6,084 nt of DNA from Propionibacteriaceae bacterium (lineage in GTDB: Bacteria > Actinomycetota > Actinomycetes > Propionibacteriales > Propionibacteriaceae): the NCBI GenBank assembly GCA_025923975.1, contig JAICEV010000234.1:1-6084 (forward strand), read 5' to 3'. The notes beneath the pieces are model-generated. The model made no database searches, was not told where the DNA came from, and saw only the letters and a program-made list of their open reading frames with translations. Below, one piece after another: positions 5,218-6,084 of this stretch. The translations under genes and the position numbers were made by a program. How positions within the stretch are numbered: position 1 is the first letter of the stretch; each line of letters starts with the position of its first letter.

Positions 5218-5919
5218 ATGGCGTCAGCGCAGGAGGTGCGCCGGAGGATCGCCACTGCGATCTACCCTGTGGCGAATCTGGTCACAGCGCAAGGACCTGG
5301 GGGCGCGCTGCGCCAGGTGCTCGAAATCGCGATCGATGGCTACGGGCGCATGCCGAGTGCGAAGACAGCGGCTGCACGCCACCTGCAGCGGCGCGCCGGC
5401 TCGGTTGATGATGCGATCACATCGATCATCGACCACCATGTGGGCCTCGCCTCCGCGCAAGGCTTTGTGACCAACATCGGCGGCCTGGCCGCACTTCCCG
5501 TAGCGATACCGGCAAACATCACCGGCGTCGCCATTGTGCAGGTCCGGATGGTTGCTGCGATTGCGCACCTGCGTGGCTACGACCTGAATGATCACCGAGT
5601 CCGTACCGCACTCGTAATGTGTTTGATGGGTGGCGAACAAATCGCCAAACACATCGTGGAGGGCACGCTGCCGACCTCGCCAATGGCAGTAGCAACGGCG
5701 CCGATCTTCGATCCTGAACTTGATCGGCTGGTCGCGGACGAGGTGCTCGCAGACCTCGCGGCTCGCATCGGCGGAAAGAACGTCGCTCTAGCGATCGTCA
5801 AGCGTATTCCCCTGATGGGCGGCGGTGTCAGCGCAATCATGGATGGCATCGCGACCTATCAGATCGGTCGGTATGCGACTGGCGAGCTGCTGCGACGTCG
5901 CGCGCTGGTGATTAATTGA
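5218..5919 (+). CDS. EcsC-family protein
   Basis: This 233-residue protein belongs, as best I can judge, to the EcsC family, named after the third gene of the Bacillus ecs cluster and of unknown biochemical function. The recognisable core is GFVTNIGGLAALPVAIPANI (82-101), followed by VQVRMVAAIAHLRGYDLNDHRVRTAL (107-132), matching the family's Gly-Leu-Pro-x-x-P hydrophobic hairpin and its 'YG-D-L-x-D-x-x-VR' step. A second Gly-rich hydrophobic stretch lies at 185-212 (IGGKNVALAIVKRIPLMGGGVSAIMDG). There is no signal peptide; the hydrophobic parts suggest membrane association. The ATG at 5218 has an excellent ribosome site, GGAGG with a 4-nt spacer. Its stop overlaps the start of the next plus-strand ORF, suggesting co-translation. 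Family call is moderately firm; cellular role unknown. Confidence 0.78.
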   Translation: MASAQEVRRRIATAIYPVANLVTAQGPGGALRQVLEIAIDGYGRMPSAKTAAARHLQRRAGSVDDAITSIIDHHVGLASAQGFVTNIGGLAALPVAIPANITGVAIVQVRMVAAIAHLRGYDLNDHRVRTALVMCLMGGEQIAKHIVEGTLPTSPMAVATAPIFDPELDRLVADEVLADLAARIGGKNVALAIVKRIPLMGGGVSAIMDGIATYQIGRYATGELLRRRALVIN

Positions 5920-6084
5920 GAGCCAGTTCGCTCATCGGACACAGCTCGCAGGATCCCTGGAGGCATCCGGCCGACACCCCTCCCGCCCGGGAGGTTCCCA
6001 AGCGGGTGCGCGCCTGGGCCCAGGAGCAGCTGAAGTCCGAAATCATTGCGATCAAGCCTGTCGGCGGCGGCAGAACTGACACCA
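5916..6084 (+). CDS. Partial unrecognised CDS, coupled to the EcsC-family gene
   Basis: A plus-strand frame opens at a TTG (5916-5918) that shares TTGA with the stop codon of the EcsC-family gene, with GGTGA as a plausible ribosome site 4 nt before it, and stays open for 56 codons to the right edge. An in-frame TAA lies directly before the TTG, so no earlier start is possible. The translation is charged and protein-like (EVPKRVRAWAQEQLKSEII, then KPVGGGRTD), with third-position G/C bias; I do not recognise a domain. The opposite strand also has an open frame here (ending at 5912), but its Ser/Cys/Gly-rich product looks like a shadow. A later internal GTG start is possible. Confidence 0.5.
   Translation, partial: MRASSLIGHSSQDPWRHPADTPPAREVPKRVRAWAQEQLKSEIIAIKPVGGGRTDT
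5979..5994. repeat. GC hairpin CCTCCC-GCCC-GGGAGG
   Basis: This is a perfect 6-bp stem with a 4-nt loop about 60 bases after the EcsC-family stop codon. It has no U-run on either strand, so it is not a standard intrinsic terminator. It lies inside the putative downstream CDS and may be incidental. Confidence 0.35.
6013..6024. repeat. Perfect 12-bp palindrome CCTGGGCCCAGG
   Basis: The 12 bases are self-complementary, 18 bases after the GC hairpin. They fall in codons for Ala-Trp-Ala-Gln-Glu of the partial CDS, so chance is a reasonable explanation. Confidence 0.35.

Noticed and set aside
5912..6084. Minus-strand CDS ending at 5912, convergent with the EcsC-family gene
   Set aside because: The frame is open, but its Ser/Cys/Gly-rich product looks like a shadow, and the plus strand has a better-composed frame with a ribosome site. 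Not fully excluded because both are cut by the window edge.

Overview
The window looks like chromosomal DNA of a high-GC Gram-positive bacterium (Actinomycetota). This rests on strong G/C bias at third codon positions, GTG and TTG starts, TANNNT-type -10 elements lying right against start codons (leaderless style), an actinobacterial-looking Fpg/Nei glycosylase and a THI-box-controlled CytX-type permease. No rRNA, tRNA, CRISPR array, insertion sequence or prophage was seen. Genus cannot be assigned by eye.

Layout on the minus strand, read from high to low coordinates. (1) A likely operon at 5116-3117: aat (leucyl/phenylalanyl-tRNA-protein transferase), then an Fpg/Nei-family DNA glycosylase, then a small TfoX N-domain protein. 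The gap between the last two is only 3 nt. (2) A degraded or unclear zone at 3116-2447. On the plus strand it holds the decayed 3' end of a LuxR-family (LAL/MalT-like) regulator, recognisable from its helix-turn-helix. On the minus strand it holds an unrecognised ORF whose best ribosome binding site sits in the wrong frame. (3) A single-domain rhodanese at 2437-2126. (4) A TPP riboswitch at about 2066-1954 that runs directly into the Shine-Dalgarno sequence of an NCS1-family permease (1952-585). The riboswitch identifies the permease as CytX, a probable hydroxymethylpyrimidine/thiamin-precursor importer. Its last codons overlap the GTG start of a glycerophosphodiester phosphodiesterase, which runs off the left edge of the window.

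On the plus strand, divergent from aat, lies an EcsC-family protein gene (5218-5919). A TTG-initiated ORF overlaps its stop codon and runs off the right edge.

Working picture: housekeeping genes for protein turnover (Aat), DNA repair (Fpg/Nei) and sulfur transfer (rhodanese) sit beside a thiamin-responsive uptake operon. The points that most deserve a second look are the GDPD gene locked behind a TPP riboswitch, the LuxR remnant, the frame-mismatched RBS/ORF, and the noncanonical DNA-binding residues of the glycosylase. I found no convincing new multi-gene system.
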